Shown: piece by piece, positions 45,078 through 56,895 of the stretch
Layout: every line of letters starts with the position of its first letter
How positions within the stretch are numbered: position 1 is the first letter of the stretch
NCBI GenBank assembly: GCA_002335605.1
Contig: BEDY01000002.1
Span: 1,178,001-1,242,000 of the forward strand
DNA length: 64,000 nucleotides
Origin: Prillingera fragicola
Lineage: Eukaryota; Basidiomycota; Tremellomycetes; Trichosporonales; Trichosporonaceae
Direction: 5' to 3'
Position numbers and translations under genes: made by a program
The notes under the pieces: generated by a model
The model's database searches: none
Seen by the model: only the letters and a program-made list of their open reading frames with translations
Told to the model about the DNA's origin: nothing

Positions 45078-46907
45078 GAGTTGAAATCGTCGTCCTCGCC
45101 TCCGTCAGCATGCTTTCGCTGAAAGGGGCTCATGCGCCCAGGTCTAGGCCGATTATCGACGACTGCTACAACGGCTAGGCGGCTTTTCCAGGCGCATGGG
45201 TTCCCGGCATTGGATAACTGCAAGACGTACAACGTAAGAGTGCTTATTCAACGTCGACACGGCCAACGACACGATGGATCTGGCAACACTCTGCTCAATA
45301 CACACGAGTTGCTCTCGTGCTCGGCAAGCCAGCATATGGCCAGCATCGGTCGCTACCAGCTACCAGCCACTGTACAGACTGTACCAGTAGTGTCCCACCA
45401 AGGCATCTGGCCGACAAGACTTGGTGCATGACGCAGCTGAAATAAAAAATCAACCGGCTACCACAAATGAACCGAGTGGCGTCCATCCAACAACCGCGCC
45501 AACAACCGTTAGCGTCACGATACTCTAGCCCTGCTATCACATGCATGGTGGTCGCAAAAGTATATCAAAAAGGTTGTGCACGCTTTCTCACCCCCCTCCC
45601 TCTTATTATTACTCGCCAAAGCGCTGCTCGTTAGGAACCCCTTTCGCCCAAGTTGATCAGTCTTGGTATTGGGGCGGCATCCAGCCTACCACGCTCCTCG
45701 GGCGCCGAGCCCTCAGCACGGTGAACACATGACAGAGTGGCCAGCTCCCACCGGACACAACGCTGCTGAGGCTCGAACAACGGACCCGAAGACTGACAAC
45801 TGGCATCCAGAGCTGCACAGGGGGTAGTGCCACAAGGGCAAGCTACCTGATACCTACTATGACAAGCTCCCTCCCCTTCTGCTGCTCCAAGGGTCTGGGT
45901 GGCTGGTGCCACTTGGAAAAGTTTAGTCGCTAGGCGGGTGTCAATAATATTGTGGCTGCCACCAGCCCCACCCACGATGTCGTTGTTGCGTCTGGCGCAC
46001 AAATCAAGATGGTTTAGCAGTTTTAGCAGGGTCTAACCCAGTATGAGCCAAATTGCAGTCAGTAGTGCATGGCAGTCAGTGATCAGCGTACGGGGCTTAG
46101 TAGCAATTGTTGAAGCCTGGCAGCTGGCATTACTCGGCGACCCAGCACGCACATCCACGGCTCGTACTCGGGGACTGGAATCGGTGCCTACCTTACAGCG
46201 GGTGACGTTGAAGTGTGCACATGAGAGGGAGCAGAGGTAATGTTGGAATGCTGTCACGCATGGTTCTCACGCGAGGAGCCTTCTAGTGTGACTGTGAAGG
46301 AGAGGTACTTACGTCAGAGTGGTCCCTGTTGTTGATGTGCAGCCTGAACGGCGTTGTGAAGTCCAGCAGGACACCTCTACAGACAAGCAGCTGCTCTTTG
46401 CTGTCGGAATATTCATAGGTGGGCGAATTTTCCACTGGCCACTAGCTCTGTTAGCTACATCAGTGAATAGCATCAGTGGATCAGAGGCCAGAGGATCAGA
46501 GGTCGGTTCTACCTGCAGCCGACTCACGTATGATGGACCCAAAATAGTGCACTGTAGGTGGTGGGCAGGCCTGGAGCAGCGGTGTACAAAAGTGCCACAC
46601 TCGGCGTGATCGGTGAATTGCGTGTGCATCACGAGGGTTATTCAGGGTTATGCACGCTAGTGGACAGAGTGGCTGGGCGCACATGCCCCAGGGCTGTCCT
46701 TGCCGCTTTTGGTGCCGCCGTCCCAGCCTGGCAGAGGTTGAGCCCCGTGCAGCCAAGTTGTTCCCCCTTTCACCGGATCAGCCCCCACCCTCACCACCGC
46801 AGCCGTCATTACCACCCACTACACACCATCCACCGTCTTGTTGACGCGCGACAAAAAGCACCACCATTGGGCACCATTCTTTCCCTCTCTCTTTTCCCCT
46901 CTCCTTC

Positions 46908-46938
<31 letters not shown>

Positions 46939-47552
46939 ACCCCCCCCCCCCCCACTACCCACTCTCCTTGACACGAGAACCGACATTAGCGTCACGGTCG
47001 CCACCCCGTCACGCACCGTGCCGAACATTCCGATCAGGTCCTCGTCTGCCCCCGTTGCGGCTCTCCACTTTTGCCCTTATCGCGGCTCAACTCGGATCTA
47101 GTACCCACCAACAACCTCTCTACACTCTCCCTCTGTCCCAGCAACACATTCTTTGGCGGCCAAGAGCGCACTGCGCCGACGCCGCCGCCGCTCCGTCCTT
47201 ACTCCCCCTCCTTTCCCCCCCTTCTCCACCACCTCCCTTCATTCCCCCGCCGTCGCGCGTCGCGCCCTCTACGTCCCTGGCACGATCGCGCGACCCCGCA
47301 TCGCTATCCCCCGGTACACTCCACACGTCTGGGATTAGCTTGTCAACACCCTCACGATCAAAACAACTGCGGCCTAGCAGTGCTTGCAAGCCAAGGGCCA
47401 AGCAAGTAAACAGCGACTTTGTCCCGTGCGAGCCAGCCACCGGCGCCCCTTCCCCCTATTCATCTACACGACGCGCGCTCGACACGCGCACGTACAGGGC
47501 GCGTCGTTAGGAGCGAGCACAGCCCTCGAGCCTGCTACGTTTTGAGCCAAAC
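45078..47552. other. 2.5-kb gene-poor region and long leader of ADA2
   Basis: No gene is supported, although short frames exist on both strands. At 46471-46505 ATCAGTGGATCAGAGG-type short repeats occur. From about 46750 to 47550 the plus strand is C/T-rich, with the 45-base poly-C tract at 46909-46953. This is likely promoter plus an unusually long 5' UTR of ADA2. A transcript-only RNA gene cannot be excluded from sequence. Confidence 0.5.
46909..46953. repeat. 45-base poly-C tract with one A
   Basis: Thirty C, one A, then fourteen C, in the leader 600 bp before the ADA2 start. It is the longest homopolymer in the window. The minus strand is G30-T-G14, able to form G-quadruplexes, and the plus strand could form an i-motif. 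The true length is uncertain because polymerases slip on such runs. Confidence 0.9.
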
Positions 47553-49634
47553 ATGACTGTGATCAAGAGGAGGGTCCGTGCCGTTGACCCAGCCCGTCCA
47601 GAGGACCGTGTCGGTGAGTACAAGTTGGAATATTTGTGGGCCCTGGACGTGCGCCGTACGTTTATTGACACGCTGCGTCCCAGTCACCGAACCTGGTCAG
47701 TGCCGCGTCTTCGGGTCCATGCAGCGGACAACTATGCGATGGAGAGAGGGGACAATACTGACTGTGCAGGCGTAAAGTACACATGTGACAGCTGCGGCGT
47801 CGACATTACACACACAGTCCGGATAAAATGCGCTGCCAAGGAGTGTGAAGATGAGGTGGATCTGTGTCCTACCTGTTTCTCAGAGGGAAAGGAGGTGCAG
47901 CGCCACAAGGCATGGCACCCGTACAAGGTCGTCGTAAGTTGCCGCGTGTTGCGTTGGTGCTCGTCTGACGCTACAGGAACAACACTCATATCCCATCTTC
48001 ACCGCCGACTGGGGAGCCGACGAGGAGTTATTGCTCATCTCGGGCCTTATAACCAACGGTCTCGGCAACTGGGCAGAGGTCGCCGAGCATGTCGGCACAA
48101 GAACAAAAGAAGAGTGCGAGAAGCACTATCTGGAGGTCTATTTGAACGTCAAGGTTGACGCACCCTTTGCCTCCTCTCCTGCCGCCAGGGACGCGAACGG
48201 CATGGACGTTGACGGCGCCGAGGACAAGTACCAGACGTACATGCCGCCAATGGACCGCGAGTTTGAGATCGACCCCGACGAGTTCCAGGCCAAGAAGAAG
48301 GCCAGGATTGAGGAGATGCGCAAGCCAGCTGCTGTGCCCTCTGCGACAGAGATTGCGCCACTAGTCTCTGCCCCGACCAATCACGAAATTGGCGGGTTCA
48401 TGCCCGGTCGTCTTGAGTTTGAGGCCGAGGTCGAGAACGACGCCGAGTTGGCCGTCAAGGACATGGAGTTTGGACTTGTGTTCAAGTACGGCGGCGACGA
48501 GCAGCCTTCAGCAAAGGTTACTCGTCCGGTCGAGGAGGAGGAGGAGGAGGAAGACGAGGAGGACGAGGATGGGGATGTCAAGCCCAAAACAGAGGAAGAC
48601 GACTCCAAGTCGGACGACAGCGGTTCCAACAATGGCAAGAAGCGCAAGAACGGCGACGTCGATCCACCAGTCGAGATTGAAGACGAGGACGAGCTCGAGA
48701 TCAAGCTCGCCATGCTAGAAATATACTTTAGTAAACTCGACAAGCGCGAGGAGGCAAAGGACATTATCTTTGACCGTGCCTTGACAGAACACAAGAGGGT
48801 GAGCTCAAGGCCTTAGTCCGAGCACTGTTCAGAGCTGACAATCAGATACTCGCCAACGACCGCAAGCGGCCAAAGGACGAGCGCGAGCTGGTTGGACGAT
48901 ACAAGGTCTTTGCCAAGCTGCAGACTGCGCAAGACTTTGAGACGCTTGTTGAGGGTCTCATTTACGAGCAGCAGCTGCGCAGACGGATAGCCGAGCTGCA
49001 AGAGTACCGCCGTGTCGGGATCACGACTGGCGCCGAGGCCGAGCACTATGATGCCGCCAAGGCTGCCCGTGCTGGTTACCGCCCCGTTCAGTCGCGGGAG
49101 CAGACTGAGATTGTGCGCACTGGCGCCCGTATCAATGCCGGCCAGAACCGATTCCGCTCGCCATCCGAGAGCCACCACGAGATTCATAGCCGCGACCCTA
49201 CCCCTCGCGCGCCAGGTCACGGTGGCCGCAAACCCCCTACACCGCTCAACCTCGCCAACGCTGCGTCCCTCGATCTCCTTTCCACCGAAGAGCAGACGCT
49301 ATGCTCGGCACTGCGCGTCATGCCCAAGCCGTACCTGCTCATCAAGGAGACTTATCTGCGCGAGAACGAGAGGCGCAAGGGCTTGCTCAAGCGTCGCGAT
49401 GCGCGCAAGATGATGAAGATTGACGTCAACAAGTCTGGACGAATCTTTGACTTTCTCGTCGCCAACGGCATACTCAAACTCACGTACGACCCTACCATTA
49501 AGGGTCTTGGCCCGGGCAAGGAAGGCCACCACGTCGGTGTGCCCATTGATGTGCACACTGGCCGACCGACCATCATGCCGCCGACGCCTGTGCAGATGCC
49601 CACCCCGCTCGCGCAGGTCACGAACAGCGCCTAG
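47553..49634 (+). CDS. ADA2: Transcriptional adaptor Ada2 (SAGA/ADA)
   Basis: Subunit of the Gcn5 histone acetyltransferase module. Exons: 47553-47613, 47770-47933, 47977-48798, 48846-49634; about 611 aa. A ZZ finger opens the protein: KYTCDSCGVDITHTVRIKC, CEDEVDLCPTCFSEG and HKAWHPYKVV. The SANT domain follows directly: WGADEELLLISGLITNGLGN, WAEVAEHVGTRTKEECEKHY. The middle is acidic with a long Glu/Asp run. The C-terminal SWIRM domain is clear (LSTEEQTLCSALRVMPKPYL, FDFLVANGIL). Domain order is as in the family. Intron 1 is 156 nt. The leader is over 700 bases and contains the long poly-C tract. Convergent with EMC5. Confidence 0.96.
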
Positions 49635-50049
49635 GGTGTTGCCGCGTGCTAGGTGTCCCCCTCATCCTTTCCACTGAGAAGGGATAGGGCGACCGACCAG
49701 CCGCGGCGCCAGCGTAAGCTCGGGTTCCGCACCGACACAATCCATTGGCTGCTTGCGAAAGCAGCAGCCCCACCCACCCACGCCCACCACGCCATGCCCT
49801 GTCAGACATACAGGCAGGCACGAGCCATGTGTAGATTGTTTTCTTTTGGGACGCGCCGTGGAAGCCACGATCAGGCTTGTCCGCGGTCGCAGAGTTGGAG
49901 AGAGAGTAGCAGATACAAGAGGGAGAGAGAGCAACGAGAGACGGAGCGCGAGAGAGTAGATTTTGTTTGTAGTCGTCTACTATGCATAACGAATAAAGAA
50001 GTACAGCCGCGCCCCAGTTGTCAGCTGACAGTGGAGGCGAAGACGGAGT
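49635..50049. other. Convergent intergenic space, purine-rich
   Basis: Lies between the ADA2 and EMC5 stop codons. No gene is seen. A purine-rich stretch (repeated GAGAGA and GAGCGCGAGAG) lies at about 49893-49960 and AATAAAG at 49993. It probably holds both 3' UTRs. Confidence 0.6.
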
Positions 50050-50895
50050 CTAGGTCGACGCGACGCTGTCGCCGAAGAGCGCGCGGCCGCGCGAGCTCAT
50101 GCGCGCATAGGCCATGTTGGCGTCGTGGTCCTCCGGCGCGCTGACTGTCAGCGAGCTGCAACGCAAAGAATGGGGACGCGAGATGCAGATAGCTCCATCC
50201 TCGGGGTAGTCTCTGGGCTCCTGCGCGGCGAGGGAGCTGCAGTACTCACCGCTTGGCCATCTGGCCACGGTAAGTGACATCCTTGAGAGGTGCGCTGTCG
50301 ACGGCCACGGCTGGGACAAAGAGGACGAGCGCGAGGAGGGCCTCGGCGATAATCTGGCGTGTCAGCTGCTGCGCATCCTGGAGGAGACGCAGAGTGGGGA
50401 AGGTGCGAGGGATGGGGGAGTGGGTGCTTACCGAGGTTGGGAGCTCGTTTGCTGGTCTTCCGAGGGCTTTGAGGGTGCTCATGTCTGTGTGGTCAGTACC
50501 AGGGATGTAGGATGGGGCCACGCTGTGACGCAATGTTGATGCTACAGAGGGTAGTGGTTGAGGTTTGGAAGAGACTGGTTTCCCTCCATACTCTCGCCGG
50601 TAGCGACAAGAACCTGAGCAAGTCTCGACTAGTGCACGCCAGCAGTCCTCTTGGCTGTCACCAATGGCCAGCACTCGCCGACATTGGCCATCTCGGGTGT
50701 GGATCAATCACGTCTGTCTTGCCCTCCTAGTTGGACCGCACTTGATGGCTCGTGAGGATAGTAGCTCGACACTTACGCTCATAAGCCGAGTATGCCGCTG
50801 TCGAGTCAGCCCTGGCGCATAGACACCAGCTCTAGAGACGTACCATGCAACAGCGCAATGGCTGCGACGACGACGAGTGCACGTGCTGCTCCCAT
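50050..50895 (-). CDS. EMC5: ER membrane protein complex subunit 5
   Basis: Subunit of the EMC insertase for tail-anchored and multipass proteins (MMGT1 family). Exons on the minus strand: 50895-50844, 50797-50777, 50484-50432, 50353-50250, 50155-50050; about 111 aa. The first hydrophobic segment ARALVVVAAIALLHAAYSAY crosses intron 1 and reaches the family motif LLHAAYSAYE. Then HMSTLKALGRPANELPTS, a second hydrophobic helix (IIAEALLALVLFVPAVAV), and LKDVTYRGQMAKR, which resembles the family's LK-I-x-R end. The C-terminus has the family-like SSRGRALF. Exon 2 is just 21 nt, and intron 2 is 292 nt, the second longest intron found here. Phases close exactly. Divergent from the bZIP gene. Confidence 0.88.
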
Positions 50896-51799
50896 TCTGT
50901 GACTTGTAGAGATTGTTTTGGTGAGACAGTGTAAAGGACGTCACTGAGCAGTCAGTGCGACGAGGTCGAGACTGGCCATGACTCTCCGGGAAATCGCGTG
51001 GCTGCCACGCCATACCCACGGACTGGGTTGGGTCGGCAAACAGGTCGGCGTCACCGGCTCACTTATTATCATCTAGGCATTGGGCAGACACACATGCTCA
51101 TGCTTCATACCGCCATATGCCATGCTGTGGCTTGGTACACGGACGGGGCCATGCACAAACATTGCCAGACCTGCTAGGGTCCTTGGTAATTCTAAAGTCA
51201 GTCTCCCTCGGCGTCTCGGTCACCAGTGGAAAAATCACTGTCACGACCGGCGGCCGACACCACGAATGTTGACCGACTTCCAAGTGCCGCTTTGAGCCTC
51301 GCCCTGCAATCGGAACGCAGCCTCGTTTCCGCGCACTCTACAGTCGAGAGACAGAGTAGAGCAGCAAGCATTCCAGGAGCTAGCCAGGGAGACGGCCTAA
51401 CCCTTGACAAGGCAGAGGGACGTGGTCGATTTTTGGCACTGAGGTTGAGTGGCCGACGTCCGGGTTTCGTCCGGGACACTGCTACTAGTTCTTGTTGGCT
51501 TCGCAGAGCACCGTCAGCAAAGTGTCCCTCGGCCGTCGGCTTGGTCGGCGTCATCCCTCGGCCTGCCTATGCAGCACACAACCATATTGGTGCAGGAGGC
51601 CGAAACAAGTCGCTGTACCTGCCCCGGCCGCGGGTGAGACTGTAGCACATCGATCAGGTACAACACCGGCACCATTATCCGGACATCACCGTAGTAGATG
51701 CCAGACTCCACCCACCTTGCATCCAATCTCCAACCACTAGCTTTGCTCTTTTCACAACGCTACATTCTTTTGCATCACATCCACACGTTACACGCTACA
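50896..51799. promoter_or_regulatory. Divergent promoter region of EMC5 and the bZIP gene
   Basis: No gene is supported in these 904 bases. The segment at 51180-51650 is GC-rich with small overlapping frames on both strands but no recognisable protein. The final 80 bases are C/T-rich leader of the bZIP gene (TTTGCATCACATCCACACG). Confidence 0.5.
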
Positions 51800-54013
51800 A
51801 TGCCACCTCGCGCAGCAGATCAAGACGCAAGGGACGAAGATATCCCAGACGACGACTCGAGCCGTGGAGGCTCGGTCCAGCCCGAGGGGGACGAGAAAAA
51901 GTCGACGTGAGTCATCAATCAATTGAACCGGTCGTGGACTTTGGCCTAGCAAGTCTAAAGGCTTGAGGGTCATGCGCAAGCACAATCCCCCGTCGGACCC
52001 GCTGCATCAATGACACGGCCCCGCGCCCACCACCCCGCATCCATGCTCACAGCTGCAGCAACTCGACGCAGATCCGCAAGGCGCAGAACCGTATCGCCCA
52101 GCGCGAGTTTAGGTTGCGAAAGCAGGTAAGTGCTCCCCGGTATTGACCTGTGTGGCTTGCGCGCTAACAATACAGCAATATGTGAGTGGTTTGCCGTCCT
52201 GCACGCAGAGATGCAGCCTTGCATCGCGGTGGATCACGTCCGCCGAAGGCAGCTGGCGCCGAGGGGCATGCCAACGGCACCGCCAGAGCAAATGGATGAC
52301 TCCTTTTGTGTCGCCTCTGCGCAATGCCATTCCAGCGAGTGGAGTGTCGGTAGCCTAGAGCAGCGGCTAGCGGCTCCTCTGCGTAACCCGTGAGGCTGCG
52401 TGCTTCTTGCCGACCTTCCCTCGACAATATGCGTCCTGTTAGCTGCTAGTGGGGGCCGTCGGCCTGCATCGGGCACAGAGTGTGTCGTGTGTGCTTTAGC
52501 GTGGGGCTATCTCGCTGATTACGGGCCAAGGAGCTCACCGCTGTGGTCCGCGAATTCCCCTGTCATATCACGAGGGTACACACTGACGCCCAGATTCGCG
52601 ACCTTGAGGCGCGTGTTGAGATTTTGTCAGGCGACAAGGAGGAGCGCATCGAGCTCATGCTTCTCCTTGTCCGAAACCTGCTCAAAGAGAACAAGGAGCT
52701 GCGTGGTATGGTGCAGTCCATGGCGACGTTTGTTGGCGAGGGTGAGTCGACCTGTGAAACTCGGTCTGACGGTCAGGCATGGGCTCTTGTCTCCCTCGAT
52801 TGGGTCTGAACGCTGCTCAGCTCGACGCCATTCTTAACCGGGCCGATACTGACACTGCCTACGAGGCCTTTGTCGCGCTCAAGGCGAGCAAGGAGATGGA
52901 GCAGGCCAATCCTGGCATCGCCCTCGGCACACAGCGCAAGCGTGGCGAGTCTTCGGCAGCAGCAGCTGCCGCGTCCATTGCCTCGGCCAACGGCTCGGCT
53001 GCCAAGCGCAAGCGTGATGATTCAATGTCAACACCGCCTGATGACGCCGACAAAAAGGCTCGCGCCGAGTCGACGAGCCAGGCGGTGGACAGCTCCAACC
53101 CGATGAACGAGTTTGGGCAGTGGGACTTTCTCTTTCCCGACTCGGACCTGGCTGCCGTCGCCGGCACCTCGGGCATGTCCTCAGCTCCTGTGGACATGAC
53201 AGCCTTTGCAGGGATGCAGTTCCCGCGCGGAGTAGACAGTGTCCCCGCCGTCAACTATGTTCCTCCACCAACGGGCCACAGCGAAGGGTCACCAGGAGAC
53301 CGGCAGCGTAGCCTACGTGCGGCAGTCGCTCAAATGACAAGCACGCGTGGTGAGGGGACATCACCTATCACTGCCACGACACCCAACAGCATGACTCCCG
53401 CGCAAGTTGAAGGGCGGCGGCGGATGCACGAGGCACTTCGCGTCAGTCTGGAGAGTGGCGAGGCAAACGAGCGCAAGACGGAAGCGCTTCAGCTCATCAC
53501 CTACCACCTCAACAAGTAAGCTCCTCCTACTTAGCACATTACTGACGCCAGTTTCCGCCTGAACCACGAGTACAGCCTCCCGCCCTCGCTGCGCCCGACA
53601 CCCGTGCAGCGCACCATGCCGCACGAGCACGCCATTGACGGAGTTCTTATTCCTTCTGTTCGCGACCGCATGATCCTGCTTCGCGGGCGGTACAGCCTCG
53701 AGGAGGCGTTCCACGGCTACGTGACCGAGTTTACACTGCACGGCGACGACGCACTCGACCACCGGAATTGGGAAGCGTCGGAAAAGTGGCTCAAGGATTT
53801 TGCGTGGGTTTTTGTTTGCCTCACGCCCTGCTTGGCTAACTGGATAGGATTCTTGCCGACGACGACGTGTATGCCATCACCAACAAGTGGCGTGCGCTTC
53901 GCGGTTTGCCGCCCGTTACGCGCGAGGGCGACGGCGGCAGCGCGTTCAGCATGGGGAACGGGATGGGGACTGGCGCTGGTATCACTGCCGAACTGATGCA
54001 GGGTCAGCGCTAG
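51800..54013 (+). CDS. bZIP transcription factor with DUF3425 domain
   Basis: Nuclear DNA-binding regulator of unknown target. Exons: 51800-51906, 52059-52125, 52176-52181, 52594-52741, 52777-53515, 53552-53803, 53848-54013; about 494 aa. The basic region is IRKAQNRIAQREFRLRKQ, with N46 and R54 in N-x7-R spacing. A 6-nt exon adds QY, and the next exon gives IRDLEARVEIL, making R54-x9-L64, the canonical bZIP geometry. The middle is Ser/Ala/Pro-rich with a basic KRKRDD patch. The C-terminal part has RTMPHEHAIDGVLIPSVRDR and MILLRGRYSLEEAF, typical of fungal DUF3425 bZIP proteins. The N-terminus is acidic. Intron 3 (412 nt) is the longest found here. Its target pathway is not evident from neighbours. 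Confidence 0.85.
52176..52181 (+). other. 6-nt micro-exon of the bZIP gene
   Basis: CAATAT between a TACAG acceptor and a GTGAGT donor encodes Gln-Tyr. Skipping it keeps the reading frame but shortens the basic region to zipper spacing by two residues, off the N-x7-R-x9-L rule. The family pattern RKQQYIRDLE supports its inclusion. Confidence 0.75.
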
Positions 54014-55727
54014 GTGGGGCAGAGGTCCAATGAGACAGACACGGTCAGAGCGGTGGCTACTGGTGCTTGGTTCCAGGCACGTCGCCTGGCTGTCTCGTAA
54101 CAGCGGAGCAAGGCGCAGACAATACATACATAGCTCTTTTTAATATCCTGTACGTAGCATGCAGAGCCGGTCGTCGGGAGCGAGCCACAGATCCAAGATA
54201 GCGCGCGGCAGAGTAGAGTGACCGGCTGTCAGCAGTCTCGGTGTCTCAAGCAGGTCAGCTCCTTTGAGTCTGTTCCAACCAGCTGTAAACTTGTGGATTT
54301 GTTCAGCAACAGCCGTGACACCACCTCCCAAAGCCTAATGCCCACCTCGGTCAAACTTGTGTAGATCTGAATCAAAGCCTCGCCAACCGTCTCAACCTCA
54401 CTCGATCGATCGGTCATGAAATTACGTCCAGACGACAGAATAGCAGAAAACCAGGACAGTGGAATTGAACATTGCCTATTCAATCTGCACGGATCAATCA
54501 CATGTCTCGCCCATCGGGTGTCTGCTGGATGGTCCCATTCGCATGACAAAACTGGGCCATTCATGCATGCCCACGCGCTCGAGGCGCTGTCGACGTTCAT
54601 GGCCTCGCGCGTAGAATTGCCTTGCAATGCCCTGAGAGCATTTCTGGCCATGCTACTCTGCAGCAGTGCTCTGCGCACTATGCCGCCTCGCTTTCAGCCC
54701 CGCTAGCCCGACACGCACCCTTCAGCCCACTGCCAGCGCCAGCATTCACAAGGTGTTAAGGTGCTATTCCAATGAACATTCCAATTCCATTTCAGGCGTG
54801 TCCAACGCCACTGTAGAAATGGAAGTGCGCCACACCAAAGGTCATTTCTCTGGCTGGATTATCCATTCAGGGTGTCGCAGTTGGGAGGCGTTTCAGGCGG
54901 GACGCGCGAGGTTACGATCCCTTTGAAGGGCAGGCTCGGTGTAGGTCTCGGACTATCACTCTAGATCCTGGGCTGGCTGGGTCAGGCTGGGCGAGTCCTC
55001 TACGATCTCTCGCAGTCTGGATCATTAACGCGCCTTGGTCGGTGGCGTTTCCTCGGACGCCTCTTCGCGGGGTTCCAGCCAGGCAGGCGAATAGCTTGGA
55101 GCGCTACGGCACCAGGAGTGTGAAGCTTCTTGTCGCTGTGGAGCTGGGCCGCACTGCATGGTCTTTGATGCAGTGGCGACGGAGTACGGAGCACACCAGC
55201 CACTAGCTAAAACCACTTTGGCTGCTGCTTGCCGTCGGAAAAACTAGACTTGCCAGGATTGAATAGGGAGGAGCAATGAGTCCTTGGGTGATCTGCGTCT
55301 GGACCCTAGGGGTGTTTAAGGTAGTGCGGGGAAGCAGAAGGGGGAGTACAGGGTACACGAACAGCAGCGACGGAGTGGATGGCGGGTGGCGTTGAAGAGT
55401 ACGAGGAGGAGGGTGCGGGGTTCAGGGCTGCTCTCCTTTTTCATTATGTGTACCACCACAACCACTCACTGCAGCAAGAGGAGGGGAATGTGGGACAAGA
55501 GGGGAAGACACGGGACAGTCGTCCATCCTCTTGCCTACTACTACTGCTGGCCAGTTTGCACTTCTCTTCATCGTTTGACAATTGCTCATCTCAACTCGAC
55601 TCTCAGCATTGCACACCCTTGCGCAGGCGCAAAGACCTACATACTCGACTTGCGGATCCTCGACACAGACTACAATCAACCTCGACATTGAACAAATCTC
55701 ACACGACAAACACTCATACTCAGCACA
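54014..55727. other. 1.7-kb intergenic region
   Basis: No gene, RNA or repeat array is supported. Frames on both strands are short and lack family matches. The last 200 bases are C/T/A-rich leader of the lipase-like gene. A short GGCTGGCTGGGTCAGGCTGGGCG stretch at 54970 is GC-rich but not a clear repeat. Confidence 0.5.
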
Positions 55728-56895
55728 ATGCACCTCGCAACGGCTCTTTTCGTCCTCACGACCGTCTTTGACGTCGTGGCCAACGCGCGCCCCGTGCCCC
55801 GCGCCCCGACCGCCTTTCCCTCGGTCGCTGTGAGTGGCACCGGCAAGGTGATGCTGGGCAAGGGCGACATGGACGAGATGGCCAGGTTGGCCAAGGTTGC
55901 CAAGTGAGTCCTACACTGCACCAAGGCCACGGGAAACTAACCCTTGCAGCGCGGCGTACTGCCCTTCTGCACGCGGACGACATGTCGAGCCTACATCCCA
56001 GGCGGCATTTGGCGCACCAGACCGGCAAGTGCACGGGACCGTGCTCGTGACCTCGGAGGACGACAGCATGGCCGACCTGGACAATGCGCCAGACATGACA
56101 TGGTTCATCTCGCACTCGCCCGAGACGGCCACCCTCACGCTGTCAATCTCTTCCCTGCCTACGGTCGACGAGTTTGTCGAGACGCTCACCGACAGCCGCC
56201 TCGTCCCCCTGCCGGCCAACCACTTTGGAGACAGCGGACTCAACAAGCGCAACACCGCGACTCCGCGAATCTACGCCCCCTTTGTCCCCGCGCTCGAGTC
56301 TCACGGAGCCGCAGCACTGACCGCGCTCCTTGACATTCTGCACACCCCGCCGGCCCTCCTCCCGCGCCACGGCTGCCAGCAGCACACGGGCGGCAGCCTC
56401 TGGGACCGCCTCGTGCGCACAATCTCGGGCACAGACTCGGTCTCCCCCGCCTCCCTCCCGCGCGCGCACATCACCCACGTCCAGATCACAGGCCACGGCG
56501 CCGGCGCAGCCGTCGGCCTCCTCACCGCCGCGGCACTCAAGCTCGAGCTCGCGCACGCACCCCTGACGCCCAGCATTTCCGCTACACTCTTCTCCCTGCC
56601 CCGCGTCGGCGACGCAGCCTTTGCAGCCTACATCGACACGCTCGCCTCGGACGACCTCCGCCTCACCCGCGTGGCGAGCTATGCCGACGCCGTCCCCCAC
56701 CTGCCGGGCAAGCACCTCGGGCTCGCGCACCCCACGAGCGTGAAAGAGGTCTGGGTAGGCGAGGACAAGCACGTCTATGCCTGTGGCGAGCTCGGCGCGT
56801 GTGCCGAGAGCGTCAAGGTCGGGCACACACGTCTGGCAGACCATGCCGGGCCGTTTGGCGGCGTGTGGATCGGCACGCAGTCGTGCGTCTACTAG
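55728..56895 (+). CDS. Secreted class 3 lipase-like protein lacking the nucleophile Ser
   Basis: Predicted extracellular alpha/beta-hydrolase-fold protein. Exons 55728-55903 and 55950-56895; about 373 aa. A signal peptide, MHLATALFVLTTVFDVVANA, opens the protein, followed by a possible propeptide. The mature part has AAYCPSARG, like the fungal lipase entry AYC, then a beta-strand/turn with WFISHS. The nucleophile elbow reads ITGHGAGAAVG: the GxSxG serine near residue 242 is Gly (codon GGC). The later acid motif SYADAVPHLPG and the His-like DHAGPFGGVW remain. Cys pairs near the end (YACGELGACAE, QSCVY) suit secretion. Codon use is as in neighbours and no frameshift is seen. It is either a non-catalytic relative or a diverged binding protein. 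Confidence 0.82.

Noticed and set aside
45631..46002. 123-residue minus-strand open frame in the large gap
   Set aside because: No family resemblance, no plausible splice partner or leader, and coding-like bias is weak.
46558..47510. Overlapping Pro-rich frames of 137, 87 and 180 residues
   Set aside because: Produced by the poly-C tract and C/T-rich leader; all frames there are Pro/Ser/Leu-rich by composition alone.
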